Below are positions 1 through 14,700 of a stretch of 64,000 nt of DNA, piece by piece; the first letter of the stretch is position 1, and every line of letters starts with the position of its first letter. This DNA comes from Warburgia ugandensis (taxonomy: Eukaryota > Streptophyta > Magnoliopsida > Canellales > Canellaceae): NCBI GenBank assembly GCA_035236585.1, contig CP141126.1:7763001-7827000 (forward strand), written 5' to 3'. The notes under the pieces were generated by a model. The model was not told the DNA's origin and made no database searches. It saw nothing but the letters and a program-made list of their open reading frames with translations. The translations under genes and the position numbers were made by a program.

Positions 1-833
1 TGAGGCAATCCAAGTCAAAAGCTGTAAAAGGGCAACAGGAAGGCCCACAAGAACGTGAATAGAGGTGTTGATAAAAATATTTAAAAGCTTTGGAACTAAA
101 CGTATACATGATGCTTAATAGAGGGGAATGGGGAAATAATATTCATATGGCCAACCCCTACTTAGGAATATGTCTTGATGATGATGCCCATGATGAATTC
201 TTTAATTTGCTTGGAAAACACACTGCCCTTATCAATGAGTGGCTGGTCCAACCACATACTCAAGCACATTTGAATACGCCAATTTAATATAAGATTTACT
301 TGATCTAAGATTCTAAAGACATAGCGCAACCACACTTTGAAACTCTACGACAAATAATTCAAGATTAACGGCTGCACAAAGGCTCATGAAATGTATATAT
401 TAGACTGCTTGCCAGAAAGCCTCAAATTCTAAAACGTGATCAACATGGATGACTTCAACATTAGTGCATTATCCACTGAGGACGTTGACATCCCACACTC
501 TCAAGTATCAAATCAAATGTACCTCCAGCTGTTGGATTTCTAGCATTGCCTACAGATCCTGTTATCCTTGACACAAGTACGCCTAAACAACAGTGCAGCA
601 CATAGGCAATTTCTTTCCTTGCATTTGGAACTTGTAAGCCCAGCAACGGATTCAAAAAGCCTTAGCAAGAACCGATAAAAGAATTGCACGAGGAAGCTGT
701 AAATGACTATACACCATGCCATGTTGAAACCTTTGATTAATTTAGATGATTTTAAATGCTACAGAAAGTTATAAATATTACATCTACATACTTCTTTAGA
801 TTGTAGAAGGTGATGATACATACATGCAGAGAA
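1..833. other. 3' flank of the CHFR-like gene, no gene seen
   Basis: AT-rich sequence downstream (in gene orientation) of the CHFR-like stop codon at 834-836. It should hold the 3' UTR and poly(A) site of that gene. The short open frames on either strand match no family I know and have no splice or composition support. Confidence 0.5.
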
Positions 834-3800
834 TTATGTACCAATGATACCTTTTGTTGGACGACAGACATGATTTCTTTTCTGAGCATGTTCGTCATTG
901 TGATGCTGGGTACGGCATGCATAGCCATACCAGCAATCTTCCCTTTTGGACGCTTCAGGTGGGAGAAGCTGAAGTACAAACAAAAGGAACAAGCAGACGT
1001 TAGATTCAAACTCTAGTTTAGACAGCAACCCCAGGTCACAAGCAACTCTATATCTGAGATCTATGGATGTGAAAATTGCCAAGATACAAGTCCTATTACA
1101 ACCAAAAAAGAAATTGAAAAATAGAAACGCAAATACAAACCACCAAATTAAAAACCAAATGACAAACTAAAGGAAGTGAGCAAATATCCAGCCGTGTCTT
1201 GGATTTGATTCCCATCAGGTTCATATTCAGAGAATTGGCACATTGTCACAGTTACAAATCGCCAGATGAAACTTCTTTCTACATATCAGTTACTTGCTAC
1301 ATTTTTATTAGTTACACGGTGGGATGTGCATGGGTGGGTGGGTGCACGCAAGTTCTGTGCAAGTGTTCCCAGTCCATGATTTTCGTAGGTATAAAAGGTC
1401 CTTCCATTTTTGGCTCATTATGTGTAACATATAACCAACAGAGCTGAGTTATTAAAAGAACACTCATCAGGGTCAGACTACAATTGGTATCTGATACTAT
1501 AGTAAGCACAGAAATTACATATTCTGCAACAGGAATTTAGAATGTGAAGCTGTAATAAAGAATGAACCAAAATTTATCTTTTATCAATTTCATGGCCTTT
1601 TTTTTTTTAAGCTACTGTTCCATAGAATCCACACCCAAGGAGGGACTTTCTTGTTTCAAACATTGCTGGGAGTTTTCTGTTTCAGGCATCATAGTCCATA
1701 TTGAATTGCAAAGACAGGCTTTTCATTACACATGGAGAATATCATGATTTAGAAAGCAAATAATAAAGAAGAAAACCAAGATGAACAAAAAGAAGTGGTA
1801 TTCCCCACATTCCAAAAAACAGAGGCCAGAAACATATGTAACATGAAATAGAACCAAATACTGCCAAGTTCATACATGAGTACATATAATCAGGATGCTT
1901 GAAAAAGCTTACATATCTAGGCATCGAAATTCGAAACCAGTACAGGAGGTAAGCAACCAATTTGCAATAGCAATCACTGCATTCCATCGAATACAAAAGA
2001 CGTCAAAAGAAGAATTACTAGGTGTATCCAAACAAAGCAAAATGAACAACTGAAATTTGCACAAGAATGGAAATAAAGAGAAGATAAACAGTATTGATGG
2101 CAAACAGCTGAATAAAGTTCTTAACATATTATATAGGATTCCTTGGAATGTTCATTACATGGATTGAAATTTCATAAACCAGAAACCCATAAAAGAAAGA
2201 AAGAAATATCACTTGCATCCCAAATGCATCATCATCATGAAAAACCTGCCGTGCTTAAAGCATTTAGGGATGCCACTTGTGACTTGCCTTGGCGTGACAG
2301 TTGAGTTGTTGCTGTGTGACCTAGAGGTCATGGGTTTGAGGTGTGGAAATAGTCTCTTACAAAAATGCAAGGTAAGGCTGCATACCATAGACCCTCTATG
2401 GTCCCCCCTTCCCGGGACCCTGAATATGCAGGAGCTTCATGCACCTGGCTGCACTCTTTTTTTTTTCTTTTTTCTTTTTTTTTTACTTGCTATATTTCCA
2501 ATGCTTGATAAAAAATACAGCGATTATTAAAGTGAGCAGAGCTTCAGAAAGAAACAAAGCAGCTGTTTGGCATAAGAATAAAAAACCACAGTTTAAGTTA
2601 CCTTGAATAGTTATTTTCTTCTTGCTATTTGCAGCCCTTAAACATAAGTAAAATAATCAAATGTAGGTGAAATAGAACTAAAATCACTATACAGGGGAAA
2701 AAATAAAAAATAAATAAAAGTTCTTTTTTAAATGGTATTCAGGAATAACTCAACCAATGGTTTGCTATTCTTGCTCCAAACAGCCCTGCTAAGACAATTC
2801 ACCGAACTTCTTCTTTAGAAGTCTTGCTCACAACAGGCATGGGTGAAATATTTCTGTTGCTCGCCAAACAAAAGTCATGTTCATGTTGCAATCAGGAACT
2901 TCTGCTTCTCGTTATAGATGATGAAATACAGTTTTTGGGACCTTGTATTAGATTAAAGATAATTATAACCAAAATGCAACACCCAAACATAAGGGAACAG
3001 ATAAAGCAGTTGCACAAAATGAAGCACTATAGCCAAAAGATCAATGAACAAACATAAGGGAACAGATAAAGCAGTTGCACAAAATGAAGCACTATAGCTA
3101 AAAAAATCAATGAACAAGCATAAGGGAACAAATAAAGCAGTTGCACAAAATGAAGCACTATAGCAAAAAGATCAATGTCATTTTCTCATAAACGTGATCA
3201 TGCAAAAGCAGTTATCAGTTAATAAACACAAAGACAAAAAACAGACAAACATTCATGGGCAGATATATACTTAGATTCCTTATGGAATAATACCATACTA
3301 ATGAGTTCTCCTTCTTGTTAATAGAGAAAATAGATGAAAACACTCACTTGCAGAAGTCATTTAACTCATCCACCTTATCATTTATGAAGATTATTCATCA
3401 AAATCAAGCTTACTTGCATACGTACGTCCCAGCATTTATAGTCTCTGCATGATTTAATGGCATTTGTGTGCGATCTGTGAAAACCAAGACAGAAAATATA
3501 AGTAACTTTTGTATCGTGATCAATTTCAGTCTGTTAGGACTCTCATATAGATATTCTCTACCAGCATGTTGTTCCAGGCTGTCTACCAGCCGAATTCCAA
3601 GTGAGGAGTGCACATGCACACACACACTCACACAATATATTCCCTTTAAGTTTCATTTCCAATTCTACTTCGTGCTGCCATAACCATTTTATACAAAATA
3701 TTATTCTCATCATCGGGGATCCTGGGCCTAGTTCTAGCCGGGCCAAGGATACAGGAAGTTGCCCCTGTCCACATTTACAGATGTTGTTTTCCAATGTCTA

Positions 3801-6800
3801 ATTTCAAATAACTGTAATTTCAGTATCCAAGTTCCTAATACATTGGCACTTTTTCTTTATGTCATCTAGCTCACATGTCCACATTTGGAATTAAACGTAT
3901 TATCAGAAAGGATTGCACTAATAAGCTTCTCATTGAAGAAATACAAGACATAACCAATAAACTGGAACAGTTACCAATTTCCCTGTTGTTCCACTTCACA
4001 ATCCAATCTGAGACAATATCCTGCAATGTCTTCCCTGTCTGTTGTATGCACATTTCTGTGATCTGAAAAGACAGGTCAATATATGAGAATGGCATCCTCG
4101 TCTATCTAGGTCTAAGGCTATAGGTATTTCACATACAACCATAAACATATGCATACATTCTGCTCATATTGATTACTTTCATGAGTTGTAGCTGGAATTG
4201 TAGAGATGGTATGTTCTGAAATCTGCAAGAACAGAAAGTCCAATGTACATATTAGTAGAGAACAACAAAAAAATCAACAAATCTTCAAATGTATGCAGAA
4301 TCATACTCAGTGAGGTTTTGTTGAAAGGAAGTCACATTGTTCGAATTAAAAGGATACTGGAATAGCAATTAAAGAAATGAATTATATCATAGAATTAGAT
4401 GGATAAGATACTCATGCAGTGTAAAATCTCTTTCATGTGACTACTAAATCAATGAGGAGAACAGAAGCAGGGAAAGAAGAAACAGCCTAGAGTTCTACAT
4501 CCAAACTCTATTTCATGCTCATAATATACATTACAAGGTTATAAACAAAAGGCAGGATCAAACAGCCATGGGCCAATGGAGCCAACTCAACTTGGCTTGC
4601 TTATTACTTGCAATAACTTGGTCAATTCACACAAATCATAGTGAATTTGGAAAGTAAAATTTGGGCGCGGGTCAAAATGCAGTCATGCAGAAAGAGGATC
4701 CTCTCAGGGGAGTCAAGCATGGACAACTGAAGTTTCACTAGACTGCATTAAGTTCAATCACTCCTTCAAACTGCAATTTTTGTTGGAATAATTATGCCTT
4801 CTCAGTGAAACTCATATTCTGCACTGCACCTAAGGAGGAACCACCTCACCATTTTCTACCATTTATTTTGATGAGATGGGTGTGAATCTCTCCCAGCATG
4901 AAAAGCTGGATTTTGTGACAATTCAATTTGCCCTCTTAAATTTAACATATGACCTAATAGACTTAAGTAGAACAATATAGGTCTTGAAGTAGATACAGTA
5001 ACCATGTGACTTTTTCTGTTGTAATGCTCATGGCGCAACACCCATCTCTAGATTTTTCTGGGAACTATAAATTCTTCCATGCTGCTCCAAGACACAAGGC
5101 AACCATTGACTTGGTACATGGTAACCAGGACTGATCTATATCAGTAGACCAGGACTTATTTCTGGGATAAAGGATGAACAGGATGAGAAATTTGCAGTTT
5201 TGAATATCTTTCAGCAATGGAAAGTAGAACACAACCAGAAGCTTTACTCTCTTTCCTTCATAATGGAAGAATGGTTTTCTCTCAGAACTTGTTGCATGCT
5301 TTTGTGCGTATACATGGAACAACCAATCATTCTTGCGACTGATTTGAATTATCTAAACAAGGATGGTTACGTAAGAGGTCAATCATGACTTAGTTGGACC
5401 TGCGACTACGATCCTAGACATGGAAAAATGGGTGACTAAACATTGATCATAGAACACCAGCAGACTTAGTTACCAAATTTCAGCATATAAAACTCTTATT
5501 TACTCAGTGAAGTATAAGAAATAAATAAATGATAAGTCCTACTTTTAGCATATAAGTCAGCTTTAGATCTAGTTTTCTAACAAGAAATGAAGTAAAGCTC
5601 CTAAAAAAGATCAAAATAATATCTGAATATTTTTTTAAATATGATACATATATAGCACATTAGAATATCAGGAATAGTGCATACAGGTCTGAATGTCTCA
5701 GGCCCACAAACTATATTAGAATCACCAGCAACAACACTTTGAGACCACCAATAAGCCCCACAGAATGCTCTATCACATCCTAAACCTGCAAGAATGAAAA
5801 ATGTGGTAGACATTTCATCAGTGGATCTCCTAAGAAACCCTGTATCTTTAACAAATAAACCTACTCGAGTCTGCATTCTTCAGCACAAGAAAAGAGAGGA
5901 AGGTTGCAGTCTTCACGCAGAAGCTATAAGGAAGTAGAACATTAGCAGAACCAACAGAATAAAAACATAAAAACTACAATTGCAACATGGCAAAAGGAAA
6001 ATACAAACAAGGTTTTGATTTTCGGCAGGTAAATATGCAGAGTCACATGCTCACGCTGCATGCCATGTAGACACAAGCACATTTACAACAGAAGAAAAAA
6101 GAAAAATCATATCATTCATTCGTCACGACTAATAATTTCTTCTTCTCTTCCACAAAATAATGTATCTATAGCTAAGGGAGGTTTCCCGAAATGACTAACC
6201 TGGCGCTACAGTTTTAGGATGCACTTGGTTACATAAAAATATAAGTTTGGGCAAGTTTTAGAATCCAGACTTGGCAGTAACATAATTCAAATGTTTGGTT
6301 AACTTATGTGATCATCCAGTAAACTTGCGAGATTCAATCTAGGGAAATGTTGTTGGAGATAAATTGAAGTATCTACAGTTTTATCGTTGTTATTTTTGCC
6401 GAGGCATTGTTTCTGTAAATAAAGATATAAAGAAACACAGGCATATGAATTTAACGAGCTATTGAGGAGATTATTAAGGAGATCAAATTGACGATCCAAA
6501 GAGGCTTAATAATGAAAGAGATCAAAGAAAACAGGCCTAGATATTTGAAGAGCTCTGCTAGACCAACTTGGGCTACAATTGGATAATGGATATGGAATAA
6601 GTCAAAGATAACTCATATGTTATTGATGAAAAATAGACATTGGAATTAACAGCTATATGCAATTCCCATCCACTTTCATGCTGAAAAAATTTGGTGAAAT
6701 ATATCAATCAGGAGTATTTGACTATTTCTTAAGTGGTAGCTGGAATCACGTCATCAACATTTAAATTAGAAATAGAAGAAGCAAGTAGCAAATCATGGAC

Positions 6801-8718
6801 TTCTGGTTCTGAATAAGAGAACTCAAAGAATTACATATGTCCAAGAAATTCTGGCATTTGTAATCAGTTAGTACTGTGCACAGAGTGCATCCAAAGCAGT
6901 TTAGCATTTACACTGCTGAGGTACACCAATATTGTATCTTGATGGCATCATTCCTCCACATGATTGACACTGCAGATGGGCAGTACTCCAATTGCATCTA
7001 AATCCACCATTGTCAGTGCCTGTTGAGAAATTCTGGCTCAATAACAAAAGCAATAGAGCATAGTAACAAATGTGAATTCAGTCAATAACGATTATGTGCA
7101 AAAAGAAAGAAAACAATCTTCTCAGCAGCAAGTAAACAGGACATAATAATGCATTTGCTGACACAGACTTGAAAAGTTAAGTGCCCTATAATACTAATTA
7201 AAGTTAAATAATATCTTTCCATTAAAGACTCTTCAAAAATCTCCATATGACATACCCATTCTTATTACAAACACAAATTTGTAATGTCAAAAAGAAAGAA
7301 GAAAACAATTCGAAACAACTGTTAAAAATTGCATATCAAAGCCCTCATGTGAGAAGCACAAGTTAAAGAAACACTCTATCATAACTTCCAACAGTCACGA
7401 CACAGCAGGGCGTGAAAGAGTCCAATCATAGAGAAATAACACAAAATTATGATTCAGAAAATAGTGGGAGTGATAGAACATATCATTACAAAATAGCTAA
7501 TATTCTGAGATGCATTGACTGCATCTCGGAGGAGGTGCCATCTCAGACCACCAACTGTTCCTTTAAAACACACCGGAGTTATTGCAGTTTGACCAACAAA
7601 ATTAATAAGATAAAGATTTTATTGATTATTAAAAATAAATAAATAATTGGCTTTTCTTTTCACTTATTCCCAGAGAAAGGGATGAGAAAGGTTGGGTTAG
7701 TTGCCTTCTTCATTCCTCTGTTCAACAGCCTGGTTCAGGAAAAAAACAGAGAGAACCCATTACCAATGCCTTCGTCTTCCTCCCTCTGTCAAGCAAACTG
7801 GAATTTCTCAAAAACACATTGCATTTGCTCAAGAATCTTGAATTGCAGTTTAGGGCTCTAATGAAACAGTGGTTTGTGCTATTTTTCCTTGCTGTATTTT
7901 TTATTGCTGCATTCTCTGAAAATGAATTGGACAGTGACTGTTGGAGTATTTGAATGATTCATCCTTTGGGCTTTTTCAGAGAGATTTCTTGTCCGAATTT
8001 TGAACCAGTACCAAATTTAAGGATTTTAACAAGACTTACAGTATATATACCAAAATCAGAGTTTAGTCATCAACCACTCATTACAGTGTATATAACAATT
8101 ACCAATACAAAGCCATGAAAAAGGGGCATTTGAAGACATGAAGGTTATCCAATAGGCATCTACTGATGAAGAAACAAAAAAAGGGGTAGTAAGTTATGGC
8201 TTCATTCTCGAGCTTGTTGAGATCCTTTTTAGGTGCATCCAAAATATCTGACTCATGATCATCCATCAACTTGAGAAGCATTTTCAACTTTCCATTCATA
8301 GCTCCTAGTCTTCCCATTTGCAAAATTATCTCTAAGCTCCCTGTTGACATACGATCCCTAATTTCAATGGTTATACTTGACCCCTACTTTTAGTGATTAT
8401 TGAGATAATATAGTATCTCCTTAAATTTCTCAACCTGATTCCCCATTGATACCTCTATCACAGCTGTAGATAACAGCCAACCCACTTACCTTATCTCATT
8501 TTGTATAGTCAACCACTGTAAACATCTATAAATTGATGTATTGTAAACAGCATAATGATCAAGGAAACAGTGGTTTCAACTCTCCCCTACAAGCAAAGTA
8601 GCCATCTCTCTATCAAAGTTTGCCTTGTCTTCCTCGATGATAGCAAAAGAGAGCTAAAAACACAGTAGCAGTGAGTGAAAATGGATTGAACCCAGATAGA
8701 AAATAGATGTTTGGATAA

Positions 8719-8771
<53 letters not shown>

Positions 8772-11700
8772 GGAGGGAGGGAAGAGTAAACCAATAGAGA
8801 TATATAGACTCAATTTATTATTAGAGAACTGACAAGGCAAAGGTGAGAGCACATGATCGAGAAGATGCAGAGGTGGTTGCCAAAACGGAAATGGTCTTGT
8901 TTTTTCTTTTCTTTTTTTAAAGCAATTAAAAACCCATTTTTATTTCCTTTTTCTTGGCTAAACGTAATTAACCGGTCAGGTTTTAGGATGGCTAAGTAGG
9001 ACAGGTGATGGGCTGAGACCGTACCTCCTTTTGGAGAGATGTTTAACAGGTCTCAGATCCAGACTTCACAATCTATACCCATTCACAGACAATCACGAAT
9101 CCAGGCTTCTAAAGCATAGGCTCTTTACCAGTTTGTTTTTCCTAGTTTCCTAAGACATGTTTTGCAAGCTATTCCAAGCTCCAAATCACTTGTTCCAAGT
9201 AATTAGAACTAGTAGGAAATCTTTAAAGAAGGAGAAATCACCCCTTAATGCAATAAATAAATATAAAATTAAAGGGCAGCCCCCGTGCATGAGGCTCCCA
9301 CCGAAGCGAGGTCCAGGGAAGGGGCAAACCACAAAGGCCTAAAGTACACAGCCTTACCTTGCATTTTCCAAGAGGCTGTTTCCACGCCTTGAACCTGTGA
9401 CCTCAAGGCCACACGATGACAACTTTTACCGTTGCGCCAAGGCTCACCTTCAAATAAATATAAAATTGAAAAAACTAAAAAAGACAAAGAAGCAGCAATA
9501 TTTTGGGGCACATGACCTTTCTTAACTCAATCCTGTTCCTCACAAGAGCATTATCATCATCAAAGCCTTATTCCGATTAGGGGTCGGCTACACGAATCCT
9601 GTTCCTCCATTCTCCTCTATCAAGTGTGATGGCTTCATTTAGTCACAAGAGCATCCTCCACATAATTATCATGCAATTGTATGTGTTTGTGTGAACTGTA
9701 AAGATCCACAGCTCCATAGTTGCAATTGCAAGACAGCACAACCTGATCTCAGATATGATGAACCACATTAACAACTGGGCTCGATATAATGTGGCATAAC
9801 TCAGCTGCAAGTTCTTCCGTAAAATGCACAGAGTGAATCATAAGTTACCAATTTCTGATTTCAACTAAGTCATATCCACCATGCCAATCTGTTTCAGAAG
9901 GCAACTTCAGGTTTTACAAGTTCATTGACTGTCACTCTCCTTGGTCCCACATTTAGGAATGGACATTTCTACTGAAAACTTTTCAAAGCACAAAGGATCT
10001 GAAACAAAAGCTAGAGGCTTTAATTTTCACAATCACTAATCTTGCAAGATTGACATAAAACCAGAGAACCCAGAAGGTACTGTGCACTGTAAGGGATTTT
10101 CAGCAATTTATATTATGAAAACAATAATAGATTTCATGCCTAACATTTATTACCCATTTAAATTAACGTGTGGGGAAGTTATATCTGGCTTGCATTTATT
10201 TTAATAAGAGAAGCACAAAGGCAAATAACTTGAAATGCAGGTTAAACTCAACAAAACCATTCATGGAATGATCATATTACCACATTGGGGGCATTGAAGC
10301 TCAACTTCATAGCTTTCATCACTTGAAGGGGAGAATGACCTTTTTCGAGCAGAACTCCTCCCAGTCATTACCTAAACATGAGTTATAAGATTAAACAAAA
10401 AGCAAAGAACCTCAAGTCTCAATATATTAGCACAAGGATAAAGGGCAGCCCCGGTGCACGAAGCTCCCACATATGCGGGGTCCAGGGAAGGGGCGGACCA
10501 CAACAGTCAATAGTACACAGCCTTACTTTGCATTTTGAAAGAGACTGTTTCCACGCCTTGAACCCATGACCTCAAGGTCATAAGACAACAACTCTACTGT
10601 TGCGCCAAGGCTCCCCTTTATATTGTCAGAAACAAGCAAGCTTCCACATTATGTAATTCTGGAAAGCAACATATCCTTCAAACTAGTTAGAAACAAGCAA
10701 GCTTCCACATTACAGAATTCTGGAAAGCAACATATCTTTCAAACTAGTTAATGATTAAACATGAAGTAGATCTATCTGAACAAGTCCACAGGGATTGACC
10801 AAAAATAAGAGAACAGTAATGCTAGATCCATGAAAATTGACCAAGTAGTGAAAGTAGTATTTCACATTATCAAGTATTAGTTTCCATGTTATGCATAAGT
10901 AATACAATAGTATATAAGATGACATACTGAGGCTTGGAAACCCAAGTCCTTTTATAGAAAACTAATCAATTAAACAACCTCATGAAATGCCGGAAGTAAC
11001 AAAAACTATGAAACTACTACAGAAAAACAACTAGAACCTCCAGTCAGAAGTTGGTTGGGGTGTTTCAAGCATTCTTGGCTTGTAAGTCAGATAGCTAAGT
11101 CATCAATTATTTATCCTTAGCCATTCAAAATAACCATAACAAAATAATAATAATTTATTCATAAAGTAATAACATGCAGAATTTGATGTTTACTTCTGGT
11201 GTAAGGCATTCTAATCTTTGTTTGCAGTTAATTGGTCATAAAAGGAGTACCATCCACTTTCCTGCTAGGTTCCCCTGTAAAGATAATTGTAAAGTGATTT
11301 CTGATCTAACTGTCTCAAAGTTACCTTCTCCAATGATAAGGGAGAAGTTGGGTCCTTCAAGTGAAGTTGGACATAGAAAAACTTGACTCCATAGGTCCAA
11401 TACCTTCTTCATGTATCAAATTCCAAATCCAGGAGGTGCTTTACCTCCTTTCATCAGTCATATATAAAAGTCGCCTATCTTCAACTTAACCTTTTTCTGC
11501 TCTCTCCACAATATCCTTTAATTTGACAAGGAAATGAATAAGGGAAAAGGGCCGATCACATGACTTTCTATAACTATTAGAAAAGGAATGATTGCAGAGC
11601 TTTGACAGTTGACACGTAGTGCATGTTACAGATGTATATCCTTCAAGAGGAAATCAATGAGGAGACAATCCAAGAAGGGCCATCTGCTCTAGTCTCTGAT

Positions 11701-14700
11701 CATTATAAAAAGTCAAAGAGGAAACTATAATAGCACCAATAAAATTTAGAGTTCTATAAATTGCAGACTTGAAAGAGTCCACATTTGAAAATAGAAACAT
11801 CATGTATTAGTTAATAAAACACAAAGAACAATATTTACATCTAAACGGGAAAGTACTGACAAAATAAAATTACCGTTCCTTTACAAACAAATAAACTTAT
11901 ACAACTATAGAAGGAAGTTATACTCACAAGGTTTGATTTTATCGAAGCATATCTGTCTAAGAGTGCCAGTTCTTCATCAGACCGCTTTAGTGAAGCGTCA
12001 GTTTGCAGTATCACCTACAGAGGTCAAATGATTCCAGTCAAAAGCAGAAATGCACCAAATTGTATTTGATGATAAACAGAGTGAAGTAAATTGAAGAGTC
12101 TCTTCTTAGCCCTTTATCTTAGTATTTTGAAGTAAATTGAAGAGTCAGACTGAAGTTATTACTAAATAGCAACTGCTACTTTCAAGATTAAGCAAACAAC
12201 TTCAGTTCTATAGATGAGAGGGTAAAAATTTTCCCTCAAACTAGTCACAAACAACTAGAATAGAAGGCTGCAGAACAGCAACTAACAATGGTTGCCAGAT
12301 TTTACAAAGCAAAAGAATCAATCGAATATTCTGCTCAGTCATATGAGCCCCTGCCAAGTAAAAGCAAAGGTAATCAATCCAAGCATTTACCAATCAGAAG
12401 GGTAAACATTTAATTTTATTAGATACATGAAAAAAGGGAAAAATCTATTCACATGAGCGTGACAAAGTAGTTGCCAATGTTGACCTATTTGACCCTTATC
12501 GGTCAAATACATTGCATTATGCATACTAGCTATATTGACTAACACTAAACCTTTGACTAGTACCTACTGACCCAAGCATTTATCATTCAGAAAAGTAAAC
12601 ATTTAATTTCATTAGATACATGAACAAAAGAAAACATCTATTCACATGAGCATGACAGAGTAGTTGCCCTTGTTGACCTATTTGACCCTTGTCAGTCAAC
12701 ATACATTGCATAGTAGCTATATACACTAATACTTCACCGAAAGGAAGGGACAACACTTTCAGACAGTAGGTGGCTGAATATTTACCTGACAACCAATACA
12801 TATTAAACAGGCATTAGCTTCAGGGAAAAGGAAAGCAATTAGATCAACCTGATCATTTTCTTCATAAAAAATTTAGATTAAATCATCAATTAAACAGATT
12901 TTGCATAATCAAACAGCTTTATCTAGGTTTCATGGAACAAAAGAAAAGATCATAATTACATGAAGCTTTTGTTCGTTTGAATGCAGCACAAAGAGATTAT
13001 GTTAAGCAATTTACAATTTTATAAACTGTTCGGATGGACAAAAATTATGTTCTTGAGAAATAATAACCAGAGATGCTTACAAGGAATCTCCAAGGGAGGC
13101 ACCCCTTTTTTCATGGGATAGACATGATATTTAGAAGATCATATCCATTCATCTTCTTTGCCACCCTCGGATTATCTACACACCAAAAATTATGCCAAAG
13201 GAGTTCTGTTTCAACCAGTTGCATTTCCAATAACTTTTTCTGAGTACGAGCCTTTTTAAAAAAAAAGGAGATTACTTACAATAGGGGCCAAGCTCAAGAA
13301 AAGAATCTCTCCAGTGTCACCAAGCAAAACAGACGAAACTCTGATCTTAGCTTTAGTTACTATAGAAAGAGTCCGAGAGTAGGAATAGCATTGCTGTCGT
13401 TTCAAAGCACTAATCTTTGAATGCCACTCCTCTTTTTTCTATTTCTATAAGGACATGAACCCTCCATAAAAGACCTTGTTTTAAGCATAGAAATCAAGAG
13501 GGCCAAGGGAGGAGACAAGATCTGATGAGTGCGAACGGGAGCACCAATTGCTAGAGACCAGTACAGATGGATGCACGATGGAAAAGCCAGCTGTTAACCA
13601 GCTGGATTAAAAGAGTATCTTTCACTAGCCATTGATTGATGGTAGAAGCTAGTCGCCAAAAGCAAAGTGAACCGGGAAGGATCATGAAAAGACTTACAAA
13701 TATAGGGTCGTTTAGGGTCCTCTCACGCGGGTACAAGTACGCTTTTGTTGAAAATCGTTCGTGCTTTTCCTGAGAGTATGACATGGGCCACTTCAGAGCC
13801 ATAGCCCTTGGTAGATTATCCAATTTGAATAGCAGATTCAGAGTTGGTAATTAAGCAAATCTTAGATGAATATAGGGGAATGAGGGGCCATGGAGAAGTT
13901 CAGTTTCAAGCCCAACGAGTCTAATCCGTCAAAAACCTCCCCTAGGTCTTGATCGTTGATCCTAGCCAATGTTTCATTTTCAAAAATGACACCTATTGAT
14001 TTTTAAAACTGAAGACAATAATGCTTACAATCATTTGATCAGTGTGTTTTGTACAGGTAAAGTAAACAAGAAGCGAACAAGATGAATATCTCAGATCACA
14101 CCCTCCCATGAAGAAAGGGGCTTGTACATAGGAGACTCCTTTTAAGCATCTTTGGCTATCATTTATCTATGTTTTCATCAATAAAGGCTGGGGAAAAGAT
14201 TTTGCCTCTTAGTGTGGAAGAAGTGTATTTATCACCAAAGTACAAAAGGGAGGATACTACAAGTGTCTGAATTAAATTTTGGAATCATGTCAGAGAAGTG
14301 TGTCATGTTGACAGTCCACAGGGTGATTGCCAGAGCCTAATGTATTTTTCCTTCAATAACTTGTAACCTCTGAAAGGTATAGCTTGAGCTTTCATAAGGA
14401 ATAAAATTGAGCCAGCAATATGATGAGCTGCTGTTAGAAGATTTCTCATGCAAGATAAGTGTGCAGGACTGCGTGAGCAAAATATATGCGACTTATGACA
14501 TGCAGTAGCTCTTGGCCCTGTGGTGCACACTGAAGCACAATATCAATAAGTTGTTGCAAATACTTGCAAAAGACCCATGGGTCTCACAATATCATATAGT
14601 GATTCAATGCATGGATTATGTCTCTGCGATGCATAAGCCATCTAGTTTAAGAAAGAAGAATGTTTTCACATTTAAAAAAATAGCATAGTGTGTCACTGAA

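Noticed and set aside
2986-3178. CRISPR-like spacing of repeats
   Set aside because: The units are contiguous 65-bp tandem copies without unique spacers, in a plant intron.
8613-8852. 79-codon frame with Ser-Leu repeats
   Set aside because: Translation of the GA microsatellite.
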